From positions 1 through 10,536 of the forward strand of contig CAMZKK010000142.1 of assembly GCA_947311175.1 (NCBI GenBank): DNA of 10,536 bases, in the 5' to 3' direction. Below, in pieces: positions 1 through 6,555 of this stretch (position 1 is the stretch's first letter; the number at the start of each line of letters is the position of its first letter). The notes under the pieces were generated by a model. That model was not told the origin of the DNA. It was given only the letters and a program-made list of their open reading frames with translations, and searched no databases. Source of the DNA: an uncultured Planctomycetota bacterium. Lineage in GTDB: Bacteria; Planctomycetota; SZUA-567; JAFGNG01. Both the position numbers and the translations under genes were made by a program.

Positions 1-836
1 ATACCTTCAGATTTACTGGTTAGCACAAACACATCAATGGTGGCATATATTGATGGTAAGTCATACTGCCATGGCAGAAAAATTGTGTCATCGCTTAATC
101 CAAGTTTTTCCACCAATTCCCTCAAAGAACTTTCTTCTTTTCCCTCTCCTACAATCAATAGCACCGGTTTAGATTCTAAATCTTTCAGCTTTGCAAAAGC
201 CTTAATCAATAAAGGTATATTTTTAATTTGATGTAATCGACCGACACAACCGATAATTGGACGGTTTATTGGAATATTATATTTCTTTTTTTCTTCATCT
301 TTATTTTGCTCTTTAAGGAATGGCTCTATATCCAAGCCATTATATAATACCCGAAATTTATTTGGCGATATATGTGACCGTTTAACATTGTAGTCGATAC
401 ATCCTTGTGTAACCGCTAAGGTCGGACTATTAAAATATGATAAAATACGATCAACCAAATAATGGCGTGTATTTTTTCCCAAACCTTGATCTCGTTCATG
501 AGCAATCCTTATCGGAACACCGGCAAGCATTGCCGCAATTCTTCCTGATGTATTTGCCCGACGCATATGACAATGCACAATATCTGCCTTTACTTCTTTT
601 AGATGTTTTGCAAGTGACCAAAGACTTTCGGGATGATACCTAGATTTCATAAATTTTAAAACTACCGGAATGCCTGCTTTTTCCAATGGCTCGGCAAGGT
701 CGCCAAGTTCTCTAATACAAACCATCGAGATATTGAATTTATTTCTATCCATCATTGGTAAAATTCTTAGCAAATTTCTTTCAACCCCACCTACCGGCAT
801 AGCTCCAATGATATGAACAACATTAAGTTTTCTCAT
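1..836 (-). CDS. Family 4 glycosyltransferase, C-terminus outside window
   Basis: This is the last gene of the three-gene GT4 operon; 278 complete codons are visible and the 3' end lies beyond base 1. The product begins MRKLNVVHIIGAMPVGGVER, the usual GT-B opening in which a beta strand leads to a glycine-rich donor/acceptor loop. DIVHCHMRRANTSGRIAA follows near residue 90, then the C-domain strand GCVGRLHQIKN and LIVGEGKEE. The visible part stops at LTSKSEG, the first Glu of the EX7E motif that binds the nucleotide sugar in retaining GT4 enzymes. GT4 proteins of this kind are usually about 370 residues, so roughly 90 are missing. The start is the ATG of an ATGA overlap with the stop of the preceding gene, which implies translational coupling. 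The expected role is cytoplasmic transfer of a sugar from a nucleotide donor to a lipid-linked glycan. Donor and acceptor cannot be read from sequence. Confidence 0.93.
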   Translation of the reverse strand, partial: MRKLNVVHIIGAMPVGGVERNLLRILPMMDRNKFNISMVCIRELGDLAEPLEKAGIPVVLKFMKSRYHPESLWSLAKHLKEVKADIVHCHMRRANTSGRIAAMLAGVPIRIAHERDQGLGKNTRHYLVDRILSYFNSPTLAVTQGCIDYNVKRSHISPNKFRVLYNGLDIEPFLKEQNKDEEKKKYNIPINRPIIGCVGRLHQIKNIPLLIKAFAKLKDLESKPVLLIVGEGKEESSLRELVEKLGLSDDTIFLPWQYDLPSIYATIDVFVLTSKSEG

Positions 837-1987
837 TTGCGAACACTATTCTTTCTTAAAATTAATTCATTATAAAACTCAAAAATATTTTTGGCAGTTA
901 TTTCCAATGTCCATTTTTTTATAACTAAATCTCTGGCATTCTTTCCCATTTCTTCAAGTTTTTCCTCGTCAGACAATAGTTTAACAACAGCCTCTGCTAA
1001 GGAAGAACTATCTTTTGGCGGAACAACCAAACCATTTAAATCATTTTCAATAATTTCAGACAAACATCCCACATCAGTAGCAACCATTGGAACACCGTGA
1101 TACATAAACTCAACCGTTGCCCTGCTCCAACCTTCAGAATCAATACTTGCAAGAATTCCTAAATCAGAAATTTTAAAGAAAAGACCAAGGACATCAATTG
1201 AGCCAATAAAATTAACATGATTCCTAATCTTTAATTCATCGATAATCTCATCTATTTTTTTTCGATAATCGCTTTGTCTCGGGTAAGCAAATAAAAATAC
1301 GGCATTAGGAATCTTTTCAATTATTTTTGGGATTGCCCTGATGATATACTCTTGCCCCTTAACCGGAGCAATTCTCGCAAGGCAAGATATGATTTTATTG
1401 TTAGAATAAAGCTTCATCCTTAAACGATATTTTTCAATGCTTTCAGTAGAAGGCATTAAAAAACGCTGTTGGTTAATCCCACCATGAATAATTTTAATTG
1501 GGCATTTGATAAAATCATTTTTTTTAACTTCATCAAAAACAGCTTTACTTACGCAAATAATCCCATCAGTAATTGAACCAAACAGCCATTTATTTGCAAA
1601 ATGAGATTTAATTTTTGTAACAACATGACGGCTTCTTACCAAAGGTATTTTTTTTCTAAATCCTATCATAGCAGCAACAGTTAGCCAATGTTCTTTGCCA
1701 CGATGAACGTGAATAATATCAGGCTTGAATTCCTTTATCCTTTGCCTAATTGTTATAATATCTTGTAAATCGGTAATAGGATTAAATTTACTATTAAATC
1801 GAACACTGGTATAGGGAATACCTCTTCGGCTACACTGCTCAGCAACACTAAACTTATCCCTAACAATAATTTCTGCATGATGCCCTTGTTCACGAAAATG
1901 TTCTGCAATATCAACCACTCGTGCAGCTTCACCAACATACTGTCTTGCACTGCAAAGATGAAGCATTCTCAATTGATTTGCTGGCAT
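833..1987 (-). CDS. Family 4 glycosyltransferase (GT-B fold)
   Basis: This 384-aa protein is of normal length for a GT4 enzyme. The N-domain carries KPDIIHVHRGKEHW (about residues 88-101) and RSRHVV (118-123). The C-domain starts near residue 198 with IISCLARIAPVKGQEYIIRA. A canonical EX7E motif is E285 to E293 (SEGWSRATVE), followed by HGVPMVATDVGCLSEII. There are no membrane helices, so it probably works at the cytoplasmic face on a lipid-linked acceptor. The ATG shares one base with the stop of the upstream GT4 gene (TAATG), with GGAGA about nine bases before it, and the gene ends in an ATGA overlap with the next GT4. It resembles its upstream neighbour along the whole N-domain (PIT..DI, DIIH.H, LVR..H, H.AN.W), which suggests tandem duplication. 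Sugar specificity is unknown. Confidence 0.95.
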   Translation of the reverse strand: MPANQLRMLHLCSARQYVGEAARVVDIAEHFREQGHHAEIIVRDKFSVAEQCSRRGIPYTSVRFNSKFNPITDLQDIITIRQRIKEFKPDIIHVHRGKEHWLTVAAMIGFRKKIPLVRSRHVVTKIKSHFANKWLFGSITDGIICVSKAVFDEVKKNDFIKCPIKIIHGGINQQRFLMPSTESIEKYRLRMKLYSNNKIISCLARIAPVKGQEYIIRAIPKIIEKIPNAVFLFAYPRQSDYRKKIDEIIDELKIRNHVNFIGSIDVLGLFFKISDLGILASIDSEGWSRATVEFMYHGVPMVATDVGCLSEIIENDLNGLVVPPKDSSSLAEAVVKLLSDEEKLEEMGKNARDLVIKKWTLEITAKNIFEFYNELILRKNSVRK

Positions 1988-3111
1988 TATTTCAATTCTC
2001 CGGAAATAACTTTGGCATAAACTTCTTCTGTTTTTCGAGCAATTTCAGAGGAAAGATATTTTTTCACATATTCTTTTGCATACTTCACTCTTTCCTCAGT
2101 TTTTTCAGCATTTTTATAAACCTCAATAATTCCTTTAGCCAACGCTTCGCAACTATTTGGCAAAACCAAAATTCCAGCTCTTCCATTATCAACAATCTCA
2201 ACCGTCCCGCCAACATCGGTAGCAACTACCGGCACCCCGAGAATCATTGCTTCTTTCAAAACAGTGCTACTCGCATCGCAAGCTTTAGCAGCAAGTAAAG
2301 ATACATCAAGAGCAGAAGTAATTGCCGCAACATCACTGCGGAAACCTGCCCAAGTAACATTGTTTTCTAACCTTAATTCCGAAATCATTGCCTTGATTCT
2401 ATCCCAATCGCCACCAGTTCCAACAAGGACAACATGAGCGTGCGGTATCTCTTTAAGGATTATTGGGGTTGCTTGCAATAATACATCTTGCCCTTTATCT
2501 GGAGCAAGTCTACCTACCAATCCAATCAAAAAGGAATTATCAGGAATTTTTAATTCGCCAAGAATCTCACTTCGATTTCTAATTTTACTATTACAAAAAT
2601 TATCATCCAAGCCTGCATGAATAACACTAACCTTTGACTCGTCAACAAAGTTATCACCAATCAAGTCTATTGCAATATTTTTGGCTACAGTTATGGTATG
2701 TGCTACTAAACTATTATAAAACCAACGGTTAGCATAGTGTCTTGCCGGTGAATAGCTATTGTGTTTAGTTCTGACTAACCGAGCCTTTAACCTACCTATT
2801 AAGATAGCCATCGCCGCAATCCAAGAGTCTTGAGAGCCATGACAATGAATAATATCAATATCATTCTGCCGACATTTTTTTACCATTTCCTTGATATCAC
2901 GATACAATGTTATAGGCCTAAATCCTCGGCGGAATGAGATTGAGGTGTCAACATCGAGTCCATTGCCTCTTGCCCTGACCACCAAATCACTCTTGTCTGG
3001 TGCAAAAACCAAAACCTTATGTCCACGTTTTTTCATTGCGATGGCTAATTGCAAAACCTGAAGAGGTTGCCCACCCCATCCATGATGAAAATTAGTAAAA
3101 AATATATTCAA
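1987..3111 (-). CDS. Family 4 glycosyltransferase with Asp in the EX7E position
   Basis: This 374-aa GT-B glycosyltransferase is the first gene of the GT4 operon. N-domain features are FTNFHHGWGGQPLQVLQLA (5-23), the glycine-rich loop, and DIDIIHCHGSQDSW (84-97). The C-domain begins FLIGLVGRLAPDKGQDVLL near 194. The nucleotide-sugar motif reads D279-ASSTVLK-E287, so the first Glu of EX7E is Asp; GVPVVATDVGGTVEIV follows as expected. Asp is chemically conservative, so the enzyme may well be active, but the change is worth noting. The start is TTG: the reading frame has no ATG at this point and a strong GGAGAG site sits five bases upstream. Immediately before that site lies a terminator-like hairpin, and before it a promoter candidate. 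The gene ends in a TAATG junction with the next GT4. Confidence 0.94.
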   Translation of the reverse strand: MNIFFTNFHHGWGGQPLQVLQLAIAMKKRGHKVLVFAPDKSDLVVRARGNGLDVDTSISFRRGFRPITLYRDIKEMVKKCRQNDIDIIHCHGSQDSWIAAMAILIGRLKARLVRTKHNSYSPARHYANRWFYNSLVAHTITVAKNIAIDLIGDNFVDESKVSVIHAGLDDNFCNSKIRNRSEILGELKIPDNSFLIGLVGRLAPDKGQDVLLQATPIILKEIPHAHVVLVGTGGDWDRIKAMISELRLENNVTWAGFRSDVAAITSALDVSLLAAKACDASSTVLKEAMILGVPVVATDVGGTVEIVDNGRAGILVLPNSCEALAKGIIEVYKNAEKTEERVKYAKEYVKKYLSSEIARKTEEVYAKVISGELK

Positions 3112-3116
3112 TAAAA

Positions 3117-3122
3117 CTCTCC
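3117..3122 (-). promoter_or_regulatory. Ribosome-binding site that fixes the TTG start
   Basis: On the minus strand GGAGAG is followed by TTTTA and then TTG at 3111-3109. The five-base spacing and purine-rich core are what is expected of a Shine-Dalgarno site, and they support the TTG start of the first GT4 gene. The site lies directly after the U-rich run of the upstream hairpin, so folding of that hairpin ends just before the ribosome-binding site. Confidence 0.75.
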
Positions 3123-3123
3123 A

Positions 3124-3154
3124 AAAAGATAAAAGCCTGTCATATAACAGGCTT
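3124..3154 (-). terminator. Terminator-like hairpin in the GT4 operon leader
   Basis: Read on the minus strand, AAGCCTGT (3154-3147) pairs perfectly with ACAGGCTT (3140-3133) across a six-base loop TATATG, and the stem runs into TTTTATCTTTTT. This has the form of a Rho-independent terminator. It lies only about 22 bases before the TTG start of the first GT4 gene and just downstream of a promoter candidate, so it would stop transcription before the operon unless bypassed. It could therefore be an attenuator, or the end of a former upstream transcript. No leader peptide or riboswitch core is visible in the short space available. Confidence 0.65.
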
Positions 3155-3168
3155 AATTCATAATTATA

Positions 3169-3196
3169 ATCATATATAGCAACAATTAATGGTCAA
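3169..3196 (-). promoter_or_regulatory. Candidate sigma-70-type promoter for the GT4 operon
   Basis: On the minus strand TTGACC (3196-3191) is followed after 16 bases by TATGAT (3174-3169), each one mismatch from consensus. Transcription would begin near 3162, giving a leader of about 50 bases that consists almost entirely of the terminator-like hairpin and the ribosome-binding site. The surroundings are very AT-rich, so chance matches are possible; position immediately ahead of a new operon is the main support. Confidence 0.4.
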
Positions 3197-3223
3197 GGAT
3201 AAAGGTATGCACAAAGGCAATCA

Positions 3224-3248
3224 GAAAAAGTAATATAATTACTTTTTC
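3224..3248 (-). terminator. AT-rich perfect hairpin, probable terminator
   Basis: An 11-bp perfect stem pairs GAAAAAGTAAT with ATTACTTTTTC over a three-base loop. Read on the minus strand it comes 18 bases after the stop codon of the 203-aa orphan gene and carries its own T-run in the distal arm. Half of this hairpin belongs to the 23-bp direct repeat whose other copy lies just after the parvulin gene. The intact hairpin therefore probably served the parvulin gene before the intervening segment arrived. GC pairs are few, so termination strength is uncertain. Confidence 0.5.
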
Positions 3249-3254
3249 ATTATT
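3232..3254. repeat. 23-bp direct repeat, copy 1 (insertion boundary)
   Basis: This stretch, starting AATATAATTACTTTTTC and ending ATTATT, is identical over 23 bases to 4364-4386 and in the same orientation. Sequence identity stops sharply on both sides of the two copies. The pair brackets the 1109-bp segment 3255..4363, as a target-site duplication or recombination duplication would. The right part of the 3224..3248 hairpin lies inside this copy. Confidence 0.8.
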
Positions 3255-3266
3255 CAGGGGTTCTTG

Positions 3267-3878
3267 CTAAAGTGGACCTGTTACTAGCCCCCCGCCAGCT
3301 ATTTCCCATAGGGTGAATGGGCCATGCCCAGGCAGATCCGCATCAGCTTTTTTTTTCACCTCGCATGCTTCGGCAAAATTTCCTAACAGAGCATTGCTGT
3401 TCAAATCATTTGGAGAAACCAGACCATAGGTATGTATAGCTGAATCACATCCTCCCGCTTCACTAACATCTATCACATCAAAACCTGCAGCAAGCGAATT
3501 AACTTCTAGATTTACCATCTGTATACCTCTCTGAAATTGCAATCTTACCACATCCCCCACTTCATTGTAATACTCGCAGTATGCATCCCCCAGATGATCC
3601 GAAAGTAAAGCGCAACGCAGCACTATCGGGACTGTTTCCGACGACGAATCAGAAATAGCTATTTGACAGGCCCACGCCAAAACTTTGTCATTGGGAATGA
3701 AAAAAGGCAACATACAGGATAGAAGCATTTCCTCATACTCCCGCCGTAAAGCCTTGCTTTCAGGAAAGTAGAGAGGGTTAACATTGGCCGCAAGCGTCAG
3801 ATTGGAAGACGAAGCCAACTGTCTTCTCAATTGATAGCCAATGAAGACAAATTCTGGTTTGGTCGGAAGGTTTTTCAT
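3267..3878 (-). CDS. Hypothetical 203-aa protein, compositionally foreign
   Basis: I do not recognise this family. The product is 203 aa, soluble, without signal peptide or membrane segment, mildly acidic, with scattered Cys and a Gly/Pro-rich tail (DLPGHGPFTLWEIAGGGL). The start ATG at 3878 is preceded by GAGAGAG, a plausible though close ribosome-binding site. GC in sampled stretches is about 42-50%, against roughly one third in flanking genes, which points to transfer from another genome. The gene fills the distal half of a segment bracketed by a 23-bp direct repeat and shares it with transposase debris, so it looks like cargo. An intact AT-rich hairpin follows its stop. The 612-bp frame is uninterrupted and has a sensible start, so it is probably a real gene. 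A defence, immunity or toxin-related role would be typical of such cargo, but nothing in the protein shows it. Confidence 0.7.
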   Translation of the reverse strand: MKNLPTKPEFVFIGYQLRRQLASSSNLTLAANVNPLYFPESKALRREYEEMLLSCMLPFFIPNDKVLAWACQIAISDSSSETVPIVLRCALLSDHLGDAYCEYYNEVGDVVRLQFQRGIQMVNLEVNSLAAGFDVIDVSEAGGCDSAIHTYGLVSPNDLNSNALLGNFAEACEVKKKADADLPGHGPFTLWEIAGGGLVTGPL

Positions 3879-4129
3879 CGCTCTCTCACTTGGTGGAGTA
3901 TATTCTCCATCCTCATTGGTTCTGTTTTTAAAAAACGCACTAGCTTGTTCTTATATTTTAAATTTATCACCTTTGTCTCCTATAATGAAGTATAAGATGT
4001 ATAAACTCTTAATAAAACGTCAAGTAGTATAATTACCGACTGCATTTTAACTTTATTTTCATATTTATTTAAGACACACAAACAAAACAAATAATTTTTT
4101 GATAATCAAAAAGTTACTTATTATGCACA
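3879..4129. other. Intergenic part of the insertion, no gene seen
   Basis: I see no credible coding region here. GC drops again to the level of the host genome. Just upstream of the orphan gene, GGAG-TATATT-CTCC (3895-3908) is a short imperfect palindrome containing TATACT on the minus strand, a possible -10 box, but no convincing -35 partner lies at the right distance. Further on, TTTTTGAT and ATCAAAAA (4096-4112) form a perfect 8-bp palindrome around one base. The stretch probably holds the distal end of the decayed insertion sequence and the promoter of the orphan gene. Confidence 0.45.
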
Positions 4130-4313
4130 AGGTTACGACAAAACCTATATAGTGCAATAGCAAGTAATCTAGCATCGCCATCCAAATCTGCCATTTTACA
4201 GCATTTTCGCTATGACCAAGAAATTCTGCTAGTTGCAATGTCTACTTTATCTGCTTAAAGAACACCTCAACACCCCAATGACATTTATACAATTAATCCC
4301 AACCAGCATTCAT
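4130..4313 (-). pseudogene. Decayed IS4-family transposase, C-terminal fragment
   Basis: One minus-strand frame reads LYKCHWGVEVFFKQIK, a stop, then TLQLAEFLGHSENAVKW and QIWMAMLDYLLLHY. This closely matches the C-terminal end of IS4-type DDE transposases, where Y-K-x-R-W-x-x-E carries the catalytic Glu and FFKQIKQ plus SENAV..Q.W follow. Two in-frame stops (TAA at 4295-4293, TAG at 4244-4242, the latter at a usual Gln) and the loss of most of the protein show it is dead. Directly before it GGGGAGG, ATTAAT and ATG (4313) look like the start of an insertion-sequence gene, so the copy may be an internally deleted element joining its first codons to its tail. Confidence 0.7.
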
Positions 4314-4363
4314 ATTAATTCCTCCCCAAAATTGATTTTACTTCACTTGTAGAAACTGTCTCA

Positions 4364-4386
4364 AATATAATTACTTTTTCATTATT
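4364..4386. repeat. 23-bp direct repeat, copy 2 (insertion boundary)
   Basis: This is the second copy of the repeat at 3232-3254, placed seven bases beyond the parvulin stop codon. On the minus strand it carries only the first arm and loop of the hairpin that is complete at the other copy; the closing arm ACTTTTTC is replaced here by the insertion end TGAGACAG. The parvulin gene thus lacks an intact hairpin right after its stop. Confidence 0.8.
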
Positions 4387-4393
4387 TATTATG

Positions 4394-5851
4394 TCATTTT
4401 ATAAATATTTTTGCCGGATATTTGTTTGTTAATTTTTTCTGTAATGATGCCCTATAAATACGAAAAAGCCTATCGTAAAGTATTTTATCGATTGACTTGA
4501 AGTTTTTAGGATATTTACTTCCTGTTATTAAAATAAAATGAAAACCATATTGAGTCTTTATTAATTTGCTTATTTCTCCTTTTTTAAGAGAAAATGCAGT
4601 CTTTACCAACAATGGATGAGGGTATCTTATTGGTGAGATTCTTTTGCCGGTAATATCGTTTTCATAATCAAGGTTATATGCAGATGGCTTTAAAGCAAGT
4701 TTTAACGATATGCTTTTACAGATATAGCCAATTTTTCCAAAAAAGCAGCCATCGACATCCTTGCTTAAAGCATCTAATAACTTGATACTTAGACCTTTTT
4801 CTGGCATTTTTTGCAATTTATTTTTGACCGATTTTGCCGCAGAGAAAGCCATCTTTTCCATAGATTTTGTCACATTAATCGGCGAATAATGATTTTTCAA
4901 ATTAAATGGAAAAAATAATTGATAGGCATATAAAATTTTATAATCATCCTTTGTTTTATTGTAATATTTTTCCAGTTCATCATTTGTTAATTTATCTTGA
5001 ATTATTTTATGAACAGTTGCCTGTGCAACAAATAAATCTTTTTTTACATATTCATTAACCGTCATACCTTGTTCTGCTAGGTATTGTTCTAAAGTCAATG
5101 GTTTTAATAACCTCAACCTGATACTTTCTCTTTTTAAGTCATGCCGCCATTTAGATAAATACTTTTGAATATCAAGAGAACTCAATTTAATAGAATTTTC
5201 CCTAGCATACAGCAAGACTCTTCTATTGAAAATTTGCTCATTTAATACCGATAACCTAAACTCTGAACTTGAATTAAGTATAATAAAGTTTACAAAATCA
5301 CGTTGTAAGATATCTGTCTTGAGAATGGTCGCAACACATGGTTTACGGCAGCCATAGAAAACAGGATTTTTATACATTTTGAGCACCGATGCCATAGTTT
5401 TAGAAATAATTTCCGGAGATACCTTGGTCTCTGAATCAATATTAGATGCCTTACGTGCCAATATTTCAATGGCAACGGCATCATAGGCAATTGATTTTAA
5501 ACTATACCAATCCATCCCGGCTCGCAACAATTCTCGTTTAAACCCATCAATACCACCTGCCTGCTTAATGATTTGCTCGCTTTTGACCTTTATTGCGAGT
5601 TTTGGAATTATTATCTTTTCTTTTTTGATTTGCAGTTTTAATATAGTGCTACGAATAAAGGTCGAGGATACTCTTTTCGATATCATAGGAGCAGAAACGA
5701 TGTCGATAATTCGTTCGGAATAATCATCATCCGTTATTTTTTGATTACCGAAAGTGGCAACAATTTTTGGCAATGTACTTTGATAAAGTCCTGCATTGGC
5801 GAACGAAGTAAGGGCTAAACTAAAAATTAGTACTGTATATATTTTTTTCAT
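4394..5851 (-). CDS. Secreted SurA-like parvulin peptidyl-prolyl isomerase/chaperone
   Basis: The 485-aa product starts with a signal peptide (MKKIYTVLIFSLALTSFANA, cleavage likely after residue 20) and should act in the periplasm on folding or delivery of exported proteins. Residues about 63-147 and 199-297 each look like a SurA N-terminal chaperone repeat with a spacer holding C168-RKP-C172. A parvulin domain follows at about 304-445, ending with the family signature LVKTAFSLKKGEISKLIKTQ and YGFHFILITG, so H438 is kept. The other conserved His, in the usual A-x-H-I-L strand, appears as Gln (YAYQLFF, Q311), and the GGDLG loop reads FGKIG, so isomerase activity may be weak or lost. The start is the first possible ATG, with TGA six bases upstream and no visible Shine-Dalgarno. 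It is third in an operon with an ABC exporter, 47 bases after the ATPase. EpsD-type isomerases occur in exopolysaccharide loci, but I cannot assign it there. Confidence 0.85.
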   Translation of the reverse strand: MKKIYTVLIFSLALTSFANAGLYQSTLPKIVATFGNQKITDDDYSERIIDIVSAPMISKRVSSTFIRSTILKLQIKKEKIIIPKLAIKVKSEQIIKQAGGIDGFKRELLRAGMDWYSLKSIAYDAVAIEILARKASNIDSETKVSPEIISKTMASVLKMYKNPVFYGCRKPCVATILKTDILQRDFVNFIILNSSSEFRLSVLNEQIFNRRVLLYARENSIKLSSLDIQKYLSKWRHDLKRESIRLRLLKPLTLEQYLAEQGMTVNEYVKKDLFVAQATVHKIIQDKLTNDELEKYYNKTKDDYKILYAYQLFFPFNLKNHYSPINVTKSMEKMAFSAAKSVKNKLQKMPEKGLSIKLLDALSKDVDGCFFGKIGYICKSISLKLALKPSAYNLDYENDITGKRISPIRYPHPLLVKTAFSLKKGEISKLIKTQYGFHFILITGSKYPKNFKSIDKILYDRLFRIYRASLQKKLTNKYPAKIFIK

Positions 5852-5898
5852 AAATCAATAATAGCAATATTCCGACATTGTTCACAAGGAAAAACGTA

Positions 5899-6555
5899 TT
5901 ATAAATTAATAATTTTACCAACATTTCTTGCAATGTCATTATCATGAGTAACAATAATCATTGCCGTATTTTCTTTATTAGAAACATCTATAAGAAGTTT
6001 GATTATTTTATCAGAATTATCTTTATCAAGATTACCGGTTGGCTCATCACAAAGCATCAGTTTAGGTTGGTTAATCAAAGCTCTGGCAATAGCAGCACGT
6101 TGTAGTTCTCCACCGGATAATTTATTTGGACGATGATTTATCCGTTCAGACAATCCGACTTTTTTTAATAAGTCAATCGCTCGTTCTCGATTGTTTCTTG
6201 AATTTATATTTAAAGATGGCAAAAGAACATTTTCAATTACCGATAATTCCTTAATTAAATGGAAGTGTTGAAAGACAAATCCAATGTCAACATTACGAAT
6301 TTTATTCTTTTCAGTTTCACTCAATTCAAGAGTATCTCTATCAATAAATCTATACTCGCCACCTGTTTGCTTATCAAGTAAACCAATGATATGTAACAAT
6401 GTGCTTTTACCACAACCACTTCTGCCGGTAATTGCAATTTTTTCACCAAAACCAAGTTGAATAGTTATACCTTTTAAAACCTTTAGAGTGTTTTCGCCAT
6501 CAATAAAATTTTTATCAATATTTTGAAGAGAAACAAGATGTTGTTTGTTATTCAT
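5899..6555 (-). CDS. ABC transporter ATPase, LolD/MacB type
   Basis: This 218-aa nucleotide-binding subunit is of normal length for LolD-type ATPases. Walker A is GRSGCGKST (44-52), the Q-loop Gln is Q96 in FVFQHFHLI, the signature is LSGGE (146-150), Walker B is LMLCDEP (166-172) followed by TGNLD, and the switch His is H204 in IVTHD. All catalytic residues are present. EPTGNLD and the short length place it in the LolD/MacB/FtsE group, which powers mechanotransmission or lipoprotein release rather than import. The start ATG overlaps the end of the permease gene by eight bases, with GAGG nine bases ahead inside the permease coding region, so the two subunits are made together. The parvulin gene follows 47 bases later. 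The transported substrate is unknown. A lolD name is not assigned because the partner permease is not clearly LolC or LolE. Confidence 0.93.
   Translation of the reverse strand: MNNKQHLVSLQNIDKNFIDGENTLKVLKGITIQLGFGEKIAITGRSGCGKSTLLHIIGLLDKQTGGEYRFIDRDTLELSETEKNKIRNVDIGFVFQHFHLIKELSVIENVLLPSLNINSRNNRERAIDLLKKVGLSERINHRPNKLSGGELQRAAIARALINQPKLMLCDEPTGNLDKDNSDKIIKLLIDVSNKENTAMIIVTHDNDIARNVGKIINL

Larger units (their letters stand above)
3255..4363 (-). mobile_element. 1.1-kb putative insertion with IS4-type remnant and cargo gene
   Basis: The segment is bracketed by a perfect 23-bp direct repeat and holds foreign-looking content: a decayed transposase tail near 4130-4313 and a 203-aa gene of higher GC than all neighbours. 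Read on the minus strand it begins TGAGACAGTTTCTACAAGTG and ends CCACTTTAGCAAGAACCCCT plus G. These ends are only loosely similar when one is inverted (shared CAG, TTCT and AAGTG blocks with gaps), so they are not clear terminal inverted repeats. A 23-bp duplication is longer than the usual 2-14 bp of DDE elements, so the event may not be simple IS transposition. Nested or sequential insertions are possible. Confidence 0.6.

Noticed and set aside
1921..2298. Plus-strand frame of 125 codons
   Set aside because: It lies across two strongly supported minus-strand GT4 genes, is rich in Phe and Ser as antisense shadows are, and has no recognisable motif.
3841..4032. Plus-strand frame of 63 codons upstream of the orphan gene
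   Set aside because: It overlaps the start of the orphan gene on the other strand, shows no motif or clear ribosome-binding site, and its end is low-complexity AT-rich sequence.
3255..4363. Clear terminal inverted repeats of the insertion
   Set aside because: The ends share only short blocks with gaps; without a relative for comparison this is too weak to call.
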